Source: MFZZ01 sp964610165
Lineage (GTDB): Bacteria > Patescibacteriota > Microgenomatia > UBA1406 > GWC2-37-13
Length of the DNA stretch: 12,001 bases
Assembly: GCA_964610165.1 (NCBI GenBank)
Contig: CAZSUZ010000034.1
Span: 1 to 12,001, forward strand
Direction of reading: 5' to 3'
In this document: one piece after another, positions 1 to 6,499 of the stretch
Position numbering within the stretch: position 1 is the first letter of the stretch
How the letters are laid out: each line of letters opens with the position of its first letter
Made by a program: the position numbers and the translations under genes
The notes under the pieces: generated by a model
Databases searched by the model: none
Seen by the model: the letters and a program-made list of their open reading frames with translations, nothing else
Told to the model about the DNA's origin: nothing

Positions 1-455
1 GAACGAATCCCTACTCTTTTAGGTCTTATGTCATAATCGTATGCTATCATCTTGCAAGCTATTTTGCTTAATTCTTGAGGCCATTTTACTAAAGATATAA
101 GTATTGGTCTATCTGATGGTTCATCATATAATGTACAGTCTTCAAGTTCTAATACATTCTTAGTAACATTTTTTAATGTATAATATCCATCATTCAGATA
201 ACTTCCATAGACATAAATATCAAATCCTTTAATAAAACCCTCTATTATGAAATCGACATCATTGCAAGTAATAGTTTTCAATGCTGGGTCAAAAGTTACA
301 TAATCCTGTAAATCAATATCAGTTGTAAAATAATTATTAGTTCTCATTACTATAGCCATTTGTACATCTTCTATAAGATGCTTATCTATTATTGTTTGAG
401 CAGAACAGCTTATAGAAGTGTACAAAGTTACCGCAGTAGCAGTAGTTATTGGCAT
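1..455 (-). CDS. Phage head-completion / head-tail connector-like protein (partial, C-terminus beyond left edge)
   Basis: An open frame starts at ATG 455-453 and continues to the window edge without a stop, giving 151 visible codons. An SD (GGAG) sits 8-9 bases upstream of the ATG, and the start lies 15 bases after the stop of the 132-aa gene, so it belongs to the same operon. The protein begins MPITTATAVTLYT and contains a beta-rich middle (FIIEGFIKGFDIYVYGSYLN) followed by KWPQELSKIACKMIAYDYD and RPKRVGIRS at the edge. The order decoration protein then this gene, and the tail 'Y-D-x-x-x-R-x-x-x-V-G-I-R-S', resemble neck/head-completion adaptors of SPP1 gp15/gp6-like type, which close the portal and receive the tail. 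The family is inferred from position and a remembered motif; that the gene is real is much surer. Confidence 0.75.
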   Translation of the reverse strand, partial: MPITTATAVTLYTSISCSAQTIIDKHLIEDVQMAIVMRTNNYFTTDIDLQDYVTFDPALKTITCNDVDFIIEGFIKGFDIYVYGSYLNDGYYTLKNVTKNVLELEDCTLYDEPSDRPILISLVKWPQELSKIACKMIAYDYDIRPKRVGIR

Positions 456-470
456 TATTTTAACTCCATA

Positions 471-869
471 TTATTTCGGATTAAGGACAGTAAATGGATT
501 CATTACTGCATATACATAGCATGTAGCAGTAGAAGTAATATCCAAATTCAAATAGCCATTTTTATTCTTAAACCTAGCAGACTCAAGTTTTTTACCACCT
601 ATTACTTTTGTAGTAGCCGAAGCAATAGTAACACTAGGAGCATCCCCAATGCCTACTTCTGAATAATCATTACCAGCTTTCACTGTTACTGTACAAGAAG
701 CAGAAGTAGCATAATTCTCAACAACCACAAACAAATCTTCAAAATTCAATGAACTCTGTGCTGTGGTAGGAGCAACTATAATAGAAGCCGTGCTTCCGCC
801 AGTATCAGTTTTAGTAATTGCAACTCCAGCTAGAGCTACACTTACTGGATTTATTGTTTTCGTTCCCAT
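471..869 (-). CDS. Putative capsid decoration / head protein, 132 aa
   Basis: It is preceded by a clear SD (TTGGAGGTAAATT before ATG) and lies 13 bases downstream of the major capsid gene. The protein is rich in Thr, Ser, Val and Ala with alternating hydrophobic strands (for example SCTVTVKAGNDYSEVG near residues 58-73 and YLNLDITSTATCYVYAVMNP near 105-124), as expected of an all-beta, Ig- or jelly-roll-like fold. No signal peptide, membrane segment or catalytic motif is visible. A small beta protein placed directly after the major capsid gene is usually a head-stabilising decoration protein or head fibre. That role is inferred from position and composition; I do not recognise a specific family. 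Confidence 0.7.
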   Translation of the reverse strand: MGTKTINPVSVALAGVAITKTDTGGSTASIIVAPTTAQSSLNFEDLFVVVENYATSASCTVTVKAGNDYSEVGIGDAPSVTIASATTKVIGGKKLESARFKNKNGYLNLDITSTATCYVYAVMNPFTVLNPK

Positions 870-882
870 AATTTACCTCCAA

Positions 883-1749
883 TTAGTCGCTACCTTCAGA
901 TAAGTATAACGTGCAAAGCGCTTCTGGCCTAATAACTTTAGCACCATACAAATATAATCCCTTCACACCCTGATCAAAATAACTCTCACGTTTTACTGCT
1001 TCAATCTTACTAATCTGTCCAGCATAAGCAATAGCAGTATTATTGAAAGCCATAATAGCAGAAACACCAGTTGCAGCTTCGGCAACATTGTTAGATACAA
1101 TGACTCTGAATCCAAGAGCATCACCAATATAACCACTAGTCATTGCACCATCATCAAATACTTTAGGTACAGCAGTAGCAGAAATACCACCAATTTCAGC
1201 GAGAAGTAGTTTCTGATGGAACCAAGGTGGGATAACAATAAATCTGTTAGCCTGTGGTACGTTATTTTCTGTCATATATCTTGATGCAAAAGAAAGCACT
1301 TTAATAACATTACCTGTAGACACACTAACAGCAGTAGTTACAGAACCCATATTTGTAGTATTAGTTATTCCAGCATCTTTATAGAATGAAGTAATATACT
1401 GATCAGCCACATCAGCAATTTCATAAGCAGCTTCAGTCATTGCAGCATTCATAACTTTTGGATTCATTTGTGCTGTATCAATATCATCAATTGTAAAAGA
1501 GAAACTCTTTGCTTGGTCAATAGTTAAAATCTTCTGTGCACTATCTAGTTTCTGCCAAGTAATAGCTTCATATTTTGTATAATCATTTACTGAAATTTTA
1601 CCAATCTCATTGATTTTTACAGAATCACCCACATTTCTAATTTCGCCCTCATATTGCCTATCAACTAATGAAGCAAACACAAGAGCTTTCTGAAGTCTAA
1701 CAAAAAGTTTAGAACTCCATATTGTCGGTATAAAATTTTCTAGACCCAT
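883..1749 (-). CDS. Major capsid protein, HK97-fold (P22 coat-like), 288 aa
   Basis: This 288-residue protein begins MGLENFIPTIWSSKLF, with AAGGAG seven bases before the ATG. It shows features common in P22 coat/gp5-like capsid proteins: an N-terminal 'W-S-x-x-L' segment, then LVDRQYEGEIRNVGDSVKI (about 28-46), a helical spine around residues 100-125 (AAMTEAAYEIADVADQYI), the stretch NRFIVIPPWFHQKLL (about 168-182) and a C-terminal beta region with GLYLYGAKVIRPEAL. It builds the icosahedral shell around the scaffold. It follows the scaffold gene by 22 bases and precedes the putative decoration gene, the usual order. The length is on the short side for the fold. Capsid identity is confident from sequence plus context; the exact family is less certain. 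Confidence 0.88.
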   Translation of the reverse strand: MGLENFIPTIWSSKLFVRLQKALVFASLVDRQYEGEIRNVGDSVKINEIGKISVNDYTKYEAITWQKLDSAQKILTIDQAKSFSFTIDDIDTAQMNPKVMNAAMTEAAYEIADVADQYITSFYKDAGITNTTNMGSVTTAVSVSTGNVIKVLSFASRYMTENNVPQANRFIVIPPWFHQKLLLAEIGGISATAVPKVFDDGAMTSGYIGDALGFRVIVSNNVAEAATGVSAIMAFNNTAIAYAGQISKIEAVKRESYFDQGVKGLYLYGAKVIRPEALCTLYLSEGSD

Positions 1750-1771
1750 ATTTATCTCCTTAAATTTTTAA

Positions 1772-2422
1772 TTATACTTTACCAAGAGCTTTATCAAGCT
1801 CACCAGCCATTTCCATCTCAATCATTTCTTTCTCCGAAAGTTTAGATAAATCAACTTTATTAGTAGATTTTATCTCATTTCCTGCTCCAGGCTTATAACC
1901 ACTTGCAAGAAGTTCATTCACTTTCGCAGTTTTTGCATTTTCTATTTCAGTTTTGAAATTGCGAATATATAAATTCGCTTGTTCTACACTTGTAAATGGA
2001 ATATTATCAATAAAATCTAAACTGACTCCCTCCTTAAATGCCAAATCTTTAATCTGACTTTTAAGTCTCTCCATCTCTTGTTCTTCTTTCATTCTCCTCA
2101 TATTCTCTTCAAGCTCACGAACACGCTTTTGCTCAGGTGTCTCTTCTGGATTGCGTTTCAATAATTCAGCAGCAACTCTTGCATTAACTTCGTTGTCAAA
2201 TGTTTTCCGTTTGTATGTATCCAATGCTTCAGTAACACGTTTGTCCATCATCGGCTGAATTAACGCTTTACCATCTGGTGTATCAAGATAAGCCTTAACC
2301 TTATCAGGAGTTATTGGTTCTTCTGGAACTAATCCCTTCAAATAAGTTTTAATAGTCTCATCATCACTGTTTGCTTCCAAAAAAGCTTTTACCTGTTCAA
2401 ATGTAATAGTCTCATCATTCAT
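1772..2422 (-). CDS. Phage capsid scaffold protein, 216 aa
   Basis: The open frame extends upstream to 2446, but the start is placed at ATG 2422-2420 (MNDETITFEQVKAF) because AAGGAG lies 7 bases before it and nothing comparable precedes the upstream ATG. The protein is acidic and highly charged. Residues about 70-140 form a long Glu/Lys/Arg-rich helical region likely to be coiled coil (RVRELEENMRRMKEEQEMER), and the C-terminus is helical (KVDLSKLSEKEMIEMEMAGE). These are typical properties of scaffolds, which direct capsid assembly and then leave the procapsid. It lies just before the major capsid gene. A repeated 'VKAFLE / VKAYLD' element occurs near the N-terminus. No protease domain is visible. 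Confidence 0.82.
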   Translation of the reverse strand: MNDETITFEQVKAFLEANSDDETIKTYLKGLVPEEPITPDKVKAYLDTPDGKALIQPMMDKRVTEALDTYKRKTFDNEVNARVAAELLKRNPEETPEQKRVRELEENMRRMKEEQEMERLKSQIKDLAFKEGVSLDFIDNIPFTSVEQANLYIRNFKTEIENAKTAKVNELLASGYKPGAGNEIKSTNKVDLSKLSEKEMIEMEMAGELDKALGKV

Positions 2423-2470
2423 ATTATTTCTCCTTGTATCCTTCACAAAAATCCTGTAGTATTTTTAATC

Positions 2471-2680
2471 CTACTCAGATTTCGGAAGTCTTTTTTTCAT
2501 TGGTCTTCCTCTAGATTTTCTTGTTTTTGAAGTATTTGATTCATTCTGTATAACAACTGGTACAGTAACCAAATCCTTATTTGTATTCTCAACAACAGAA
2601 TCCTTTTCGCTAGGAACACTATGCAATGCTGCAAGTCTTCTTCGTCTAGCTTCAAGTTTTCTTTGTCTTGCTTTGTTCAA
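2471..2680 (-). CDS. Small basic phage protein, 69 aa, TTG start
   Basis: The start is TTG (2680-2678), supported by a near-perfect SD, AAAGGAGG, six bases upstream (within 2686-2694). The N-terminus is strongly basic (NKARQRKLEARRRRLAAL), the middle is polar, and the C-terminus is again basic with SRGRPMKKRLPKSE, where GRP flanked by basic residues resembles an AT-hook. That suggests nucleic-acid binding or packing inside the capsid, but this is an inference. It is the first gene after the internal promoter and leader hairpin, and is followed by the scaffold gene about 48 bases on. No named family is recognised. Confidence 0.7.
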   Translation of the reverse strand: MNKARQRKLEARRRRLAALHSVPSEKDSVVENTNKDLVTVPVVIQNESNTSKTRKSRGRPMKKRLPKSE

Positions 2681-2703
2681 TTAAAACCTCCTTTGCCTTT
2701 ATA

Positions 2704-2742
2704 CGAAAAAAGGCAGAAGACGCTATTCAACATCTCCCGCCT
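2704..2742 (-). terminator. Leader hairpin plus U-tract: intrinsic terminator / candidate attenuator
   Basis: Read on the minus strand, AGGCGGGAGATG (2742-2731) pairs with CGTCTTCTGCCT (2722-2711), including G-U pairs, around an 8-base loop (TTGAATAG), and is followed directly by T residues (2710-2705). It lies between the promoter at 2777-2805 and the SD of the 69-aa gene. It would therefore stop transcripts from that promoter before the capsid genes. A competing 6-bp hairpin can form between GCCTTT (2714-2709) and AAAGGC (2700-2695), using the 3' arm of the terminator, so an attenuation switch is possible. Structure was read by eye, not computed. Confidence 0.65.
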
Positions 2743-2776
2743 CTGGTTTTTCCAGCCAGCTTTATATCATTAACCA

Positions 2777-2805
2777 TATATAGCACACATTTTATATTTT
2801 GTCAA
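2777..2805 (-). promoter_or_regulatory. Internal sigma70-type promoter for the scaffold/capsid genes
   Basis: On the minus strand the -35 is TTGACA (2805-2800), the spacer is 17 bases, and the -10 is TATATA (2782-2777) preceded by TG one base upstream (extended -10). Transcription would start near 2770, just after the end of the 59-aa gene (stop 2813) and about 90 bases before the TTG start at 2680. The spacer closely matches that of the promoter at 8960-8988. Confidence 0.75.
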
Positions 2806-2812
2806 GTACCTC

Positions 2813-2992
2813 CTATTGTATAGTTTTACTAAAATGTTCCGTGTCCACCGACTCCTTTCTTACATCAACTATAGTTCCATCACGAACAACAAATTTAATG
2901 GACACCTCTCCAAACTCCTTTTTCTGCAATTCAGTAGCAATCCAATTAAGATAACAAGAAAGTGAACTTCCTGTAGCAGTTTTATTATTCAT
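2813..2992 (-). CDS. YezD/DUF2292-like small protein, 59 aa
   Basis: This gene fills an apparent gap. ATG at 2992-2990 overlaps the TGA stop of the 61-aa gene (ATGA arrangement), which implies translational coupling, and the frame runs to TAG 2815-2813. The protein begins MNNKTATGSSLSCYLNWIA. Its core, ELQKKEFGEVSIKFVVRDG followed by TIVDVRKES (residues 21-48), follows the pattern of the small YezD/DUF2292 family: a helix, 'G-x-V-x-I', then a strand pair ending in a charged residue run. The function of that family is unknown to me. The assignment is by motif memory only; the gene itself is well supported by its coupled start and position. Confidence 0.68.
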   Translation of the reverse strand: MNNKTATGSSLSCYLNWIATELQKKEFGEVSIKFVVRDGTIVDVRKESVDTEHFSKTIQ

Positions 2993-3174
2993 TTGCCCGC
3001 CTTTTTCTTTCTTTTTTTTGCAGCCTGTGCCAATTTAGTCATTTTCTTGACACCATACTTCTTAATACCAACACTTGCTGCAACTGCTGCTGGATTTTCA
3101 TATCCAGCTTCTCTAGCTTTCTTTTCAATAGCAGCAAATCGTTTGCCACTACCCAATTTAGGTTTTCTAGCCAT
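2989..3174 (-). CDS. Small Lys-rich phage protein, 61 aa
   Basis: The ATG is preceded by AGAAGGAGG. The protein begins MARKPKLGSGKRFAAIEKKA, continues with ENPAAVAASVGIKKYGVKKM, and ends in a Lys-rich tail (AAKKRKKKAGK). This matches a recurring small phage protein type with 'KLGSGxRF...', a central 'AaxxaxiGxKKYG' helix pair and a basic tail. The middle resembles a compact helical fold, and the overall charge is strongly positive, so nucleic-acid or capsid-interior binding is plausible but unproven. Its stop overlaps the start of the 59-aa gene. The plus-strand frame over the same bases is a shadow. Confidence 0.75.
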   Translation of the reverse strand: MARKPKLGSGKRFAAIEKKAREAGYENPAAVAASVGIKKYGVKKMTKLAQAAKKRKKKAGK

Positions 3175-3188
3175 TTTACGACCTCCTT

Positions 3189-3245
3189 CTATTTCTTTTT
3201 AGAAGTCTTTTTAGAAGATTTCTTTTTTGAACCTTTACAAGCCAT
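3189..3245 (-). CDS. Lys-rich microprotein, 18 aa
   Basis: ATG 3245-3243 opens an 18-codon frame ending in TAG 3191-3189, giving MACKGSKKKSSKKTSKKK. It has a good SD (CGGAGG, about 7 bases upstream) and sits in the operon 13 bases after the 50-aa gene and 14 bases before the 61-aa gene, leaving no room for another gene. Ten of its 18 residues are Lys. Similar tiny poly-Lys/Ser proteins occur among phage head genes, where they could neutralise packaged DNA. The ribosome site and exact tiling argue for translation, but no family supports it. Confidence 0.5.
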   Translation of the reverse strand: MACKGSKKKSSKKTSKKK

Positions 3246-3258
3246 CCTAACACCTCCG

Positions 3259-3411
3259 TTATTTTAGTCTTTTAGCTTCACTCAGAGCTATTGCTATTGC
3301 CTGTCTTCTGCTTTTAACTTTCTTACCAGAACTGGATTTTAATGTACCCATTTTATACTCATGCATTACTTTTTTAATTTTATTGGATTTCCGCTTTTTA
3401 CTAACAGCCAT
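3259..3411 (-). CDS. DUF6496-like small basic protein, 50 aa
   Basis: The start codon overlaps the stop of the minor head gene by one base (TAATG at 3413-3409), so it is probably translationally coupled. The protein begins MAVSKKRKSNKIKKVMHEYK and continues with MGTLKSSSGKKVKSRRQAIA and IALSEAKRLK. The pattern 'vMhEyKxGtLkSsSGKKVxsRkQAIAIALSEA' is a widespread short protein family in bacteria and phages that I associate with DUF6496. Its function is unknown; it is strongly basic and probably helical at its C-terminus. The gene follows the minor head protein and precedes the 18-aa microprotein. Confidence 0.78.
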   Translation of the reverse strand: MAVSKKRKSNKIKKVMHEYKMGTLKSSSGKKVKSRRQAIAIALSEAKRLK

Positions 3412-4349
3412 TATTCACCTCCTCCATGATATTTTTTGTACCACTCATTATAGGTCATGTAGGGAATAATTCCTTGCTCTTTAGTTCTTCTGTATTTTGG
3501 TTCGTGCCCTTCTACAAAGAAGTTTTCAAGACACCTACAGTTACATCGCTGCTCTGGACTTAATCCTTCCCAATGCGGATATGGAGTGGTTTCACCATTA
3601 GGTAATGTATAAAGTCCAGTTTCCATATCCTTTTTCTTTCCATCCATAGCTGCATGGTCTGGTCTTGTTCTTAAATCCAAAACAGCGTCCCATACCATAT
3701 ATCCTTTAACACCATTATCTAATGCCTGATAGTATGTATAATCTGAACCAGCAGTAAGTGCATTCATCCCTTCTGTTCTTACTATTTTTAATGCTCTACT
3801 ATTTGAAATATCAATAGCTTTTGATAAATCTCTGCTCATAGCTTCAAAAGTTTTACCTTGAGCCAATCCATTCATCAATGCTTCTCTTATTTTCCTTCTA
3901 GATACTATTGTATATTCTTTTAATGATTCTGCATAAAATTTATTATTTATTTCTTCAATGGAAAATAATTTTGCTATTTGAGCAGCAGAAGGAATAAGTA
4001 AACCTAAATGTATACCAGTAGTCATATCTAAAGCCCACTCATTATAAAAAAATGACTGTTTATACAATTCTGGCAATGCTGTTTTTATTGCATACAAGCC
4101 TCTTTTTATAGCAGGTTCCAAGATGTCCAATAATTGTTCCTCTATTGCAGCATATCTATTATATTTTGCTAAATCAGAAGTAGTTAGTATACCATCGATA
4201 GCATATTTATCATAAATTATTTTCATTTCACCTTGTATATTCATCAAAGCATCATAATATGCTGCTTGTATTCTATCCTCATACTTTTTCAATAAGGATA
4301 GAAATGCTGGAACTATTGTTTCTTTTCTAAAAACCTGAAAATCTGGCAT
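3411..4349 (-). CDS. Minor head protein, Mu gpF / SPP1 gp7 family, 312 aa
   Basis: The C-terminal half carries the diagnostic features of the phage Mu protein F-like domain: RTEGMNALTAGSDYTYYQAL (about 189-208), then WDAVLDLRTRPDHAAMDGKK (about 220-239), and a Cys/Arg motif RCNCRC (268-273) with the preceding 'LSPEQ'. In SPP1 gp7 and relatives this protein binds the portal and a few copies are packaged in the head, where it affects DNA delivery. The N-terminal half is helical and probably contacts the portal. The gene starts 1 base after the stop of the 146-aa gene and ends overlapping the 50-aa gene, fitting the terminase-portal-minor head order. Confidence 0.88.
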   Translation of the reverse strand: MPDFQVFRKETIVPAFLSLLKKYEDRIQAAYYDALMNIQGEMKIIYDKYAIDGILTTSDLAKYNRYAAIEEQLLDILEPAIKRGLYAIKTALPELYKQSFFYNEWALDMTTGIHLGLLIPSAAQIAKLFSIEEINNKFYAESLKEYTIVSRRKIREALMNGLAQGKTFEAMSRDLSKAIDISNSRALKIVRTEGMNALTAGSDYTYYQALDNGVKGYMVWDAVLDLRTRPDHAAMDGKKKDMETGLYTLPNGETTPYPHWEGLSPEQRCNCRCLENFFVEGHEPKYRRTKEQGIIPYMTYNEWYKKYHGGGE

Positions 4350-4350
4350 A

Positions 4351-4791
4351 TTAGAATCTCATCCAAGGTTTCACATACCATGTACTTTTATTCAATGACT
4401 CTTTCAGCTTTTCAGCTTCTTTAACTAAATTTCTCCGTATTAGTTCATTGTAAAGTACATCAGCCACCTTTACATTATAGCTATATGGAATATCACTGTA
4501 AGTTTTAGCCAATTCCAAAAGCACTTCATTACTCGCAAAATGGAAAGAAGTATCGGCTGTATCAGCTTCCCTTTCTAAATCAATTTTATATTTAGTAAGA
4601 AATTCTTCATACTTCTTTATTTTGTCTTCTTCACTTTCTACTTCAGAATATGAAGGCATCACATCTACAATAGTTTCATCCGAAACAACTTCCTGTTTTA
4701 CAGGTTCAACTTCCTGCTTTATTTCATCCAAAACAGGTTCAACTTCCTGCTTTATTTCATCCAAAACAGGTTCTTCTACTTTCTTTGCCAT
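4351..4791 (-). CDS. Acidic phage protein with N-terminal tandem repeats, 146 aa
   Basis: AAAGGAG lies 7-8 bases before ATG 4791. Residues 7-35 are a tandem repeat: EPVLDEIKQEV at 7-17 and 18-28, then a shortened EPVKQEV at 29-35, giving a very acidic, proline-punctuated, probably disordered arm. Residues about 55-140 look helical (for example DKIKKYEEFLTKYKIDLE), and the protein ends WYVKPWMRF. It sits between portal and minor head protein, 12 bases after one and 1 base before the other, so it is likely a structural or assembly accessory. I recognise no family. Confidence 0.72.
   Translation of the reverse strand: MAKKVEEPVLDEIKQEVEPVLDEIKQEVEPVKQEVVSDETIVDVMPSYSEVESEEDKIKKYEEFLTKYKIDLEREADTADTSFHFASNEVLLELAKTYSDIPYSYNVKVADVLYNELIRRNLVKEAEKLKESLNKSTWYVKPWMRF
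4687..4773. repeat. In-frame 33-bp tandem repeat (two full copies plus a shortened third)
   Basis: Two identical 33-bp units occupy 4741-4773 and 4708-4740, followed by a related 21-bp unit at 4687-4707 lacking an internal 12 bp. All lengths are multiples of three, so the 146-aa protein keeps its frame. Perfect identity between the two units suggests recent duplication. Confidence 0.9.
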
Positions 4792-4803
4792 AACATCTCT
4801 CCT

Positions 4804-6489
4804 TTATTCTCCAATTTGTTCACCTTTATCATTAAAAGCTTTTCCTATGGGTTTACCTTGCTCATCAAAACTTGATTTTGCACCAGTCATATCATATAAT
4901 GTTCCTATAGGATTACCTTTAGAATCCTTCTTTGTCTGCTCTACACTAGGCATCATATTCTCTCTATCCTGTTCCTGCCTTCTTAGTTCCTCTTCTGTAT
5001 TGGGTACAATGTCATCAGGCATAAAATCAGTAACAAGATAAGAACTGAATCCTGCTGCCTTCAATGCCTGTGCAGTCTGTGCAAATTCCAGTACATTCAA
5101 TGGTGTGTTCCGTTTATGAGTTATTACAATATCTTCGGACTGACAATATGGTCTACCTAATACTTTATAGACATTAAATATCAGATTCATTCTTTCATAC
5201 AGTCCAGTGTCAAAATCAGCCTCAGCCGAAGAAACAAGATTCTCAAAATCAAACAATAATCTTTGAATAGCTATACCAGAAGCACCACTAAACTTTTCTA
5301 CTGCAAAATCTGGAACATGAGACTGTATATGAATCTGATTTTTTACTAAATCTGTCATAAACTGAATAAATCCATAGGGAATATCTTTTGTTAAAAACTT
5401 TATATCTGCATCTTTATCCAAATGTTCCATTATTCTATATCTTTTCAAATTCTGTAGTGCCGCTGATATAGCATTAGGTTCCTTTTTCTTCATTGGGTCT
5501 GTTATACCAAACCGTTTCATAATAAGATATGCGTTTGCAAATCTGTCAAATTCATTCATTGAATCAGAAATAAGCATATCATAACAATCTATCAGTCCAA
5601 TGACAGGTTTAATAAGTCCCATCCTTTCATCACCGAGGTAATATGCTGCAACAGGAATATCATTGAAAAAGTTAGGTTGGTCTGGAGCATCTTTTACTAG
5701 ATTCCAGTCATTACTACCAATAAAAGATTGATTTGAAGTATCATTTTTCAACCTTTTATAAATTTCAATGTGGTCTTTATAATACACTTCTACTTTATAA
5801 GCTCCATTATTTACTGGATAAAACCGTATTGCTATTTTCTTTTTCGGTTCAGAACTATAGTCATAGAGAAGTATCATTTCACGTGGGTCAACAGTAAAGA
5901 ATTTTACTTCTGCCTTTACTGGCAATTTATTATCCATAGTAAATTCACCATCTATATACAATAATTCATAAGAAACTCCAAAAATACCAGTATTTCTTCC
6001 AGCTCTGCTTGTTTTTAAATGCTCATTATTTATATTATAATTATTCATTAAATTTGCATATGCAGGATAATGTGATTCTATATCGGGATTATTTATAGCT
6101 TCCATTGAATTTTTTGGCCCCGTTGGAGAACCATCTACTAATTCAGTGGGTTTATAAGTAATGTATTTTGGCCTATAAGCATATCCAGAAAAAGTATTCA
6201 CTATTTTTCTACCATACGGTACAGGAATTGCTGCATTCGGTGTATTTGCATCAGTATAGTTATGAGTTATAATATCACCTCTATTATTTGCATTCTGTGG
6301 ATTGAATTTAGAACCTGCTGCAACTGCTGGATTTGCAAACGGATTTCTTTTAGTTATTGTTTCATTTTCTCCTATATAGTATTTCCATAATACATTGAAT
6401 ACCTGTACTTCATTGTGTTCATATTGTTCTATAATAGAAAGAATATCAGAAGTAGTTAATACATCTTTATCAGTTTTTAATAGTTCCAT
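4804..6489 (-). CDS. Portal protein, SPP1 gp6-like, 561 aa
   Basis: The 561-aa protein follows terL by about 10 bases and has an SD (TAGGAGATATTTT) before its ATG. It has the size and layout of SPP1-type portals: an N-terminal helical region, 'NPFANPAVAAGSKFNPQ' and 'GRKIVNTFSGYAYRPKYITY' (about 98-118), 'RMGLIKPVIGLIDCYDMLIS' before a long helix, and the late segment 'VEKFSGASGIAIQRLLFDFE' with the following helix typical of the portal stem/crown. It forms the dodecameric channel through which terL pumps DNA. The extreme C-terminus (522-560) is unusual: three short D/N-x-x-G-x-P/Q-I-G units at 522-529, 542-549 and 553-560, probably a flexible crown tail. Confidence 0.9.
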   Translation of the reverse strand: MELLKTDKDVLTTSDILSIIEQYEHNEVQVFNVLWKYYIGENETITKRNPFANPAVAAGSKFNPQNANNRGDIITHNYTDANTPNAAIPVPYGRKIVNTFSGYAYRPKYITYKPTELVDGSPTGPKNSMEAINNPDIESHYPAYANLMNNYNINNEHLKTSRAGRNTGIFGVSYELLYIDGEFTMDNKLPVKAEVKFFTVDPREMILLYDYSSEPKKKIAIRFYPVNNGAYKVEVYYKDHIEIYKRLKNDTSNQSFIGSNDWNLVKDAPDQPNFFNDIPVAAYYLGDERMGLIKPVIGLIDCYDMLISDSMNEFDRFANAYLIMKRFGITDPMKKKEPNAISAALQNLKRYRIMEHLDKDADIKFLTKDIPYGFIQFMTDLVKNQIHIQSHVPDFAVEKFSGASGIAIQRLLFDFENLVSSAEADFDTGLYERMNLIFNVYKVLGRPYCQSEDIVITHKRNTPLNVLEFAQTAQALKAAGFSSYLVTDFMPDDIVPNTEEELRRQEQDRENMMPSVEQTKKDSKGNPIGTLYDMTGAKSSFDEQGKPIGKAFNDKGEQIGE

Positions 6490-6499
6490 AAAATATCTC

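Noticed and set aside
2423..2446. Upstream ATG for the scaffold protein
   Set aside because: No SD precedes it, whereas AAGGAG lies 7 bases before ATG 2422.
2813..3245. Stop-codon recoding (TAG or TGA) in the phage genes
   Set aside because: TAG and TGA end well-placed small genes with coupled neighbours, and no long gene has in-frame TAG or TGA.
4622..5041. Plus-strand open frame over the portal and acidic genes
   Set aside because: Low-complexity Ser-rich shadow of coding minus-strand genes, without SD or recognisable domain.
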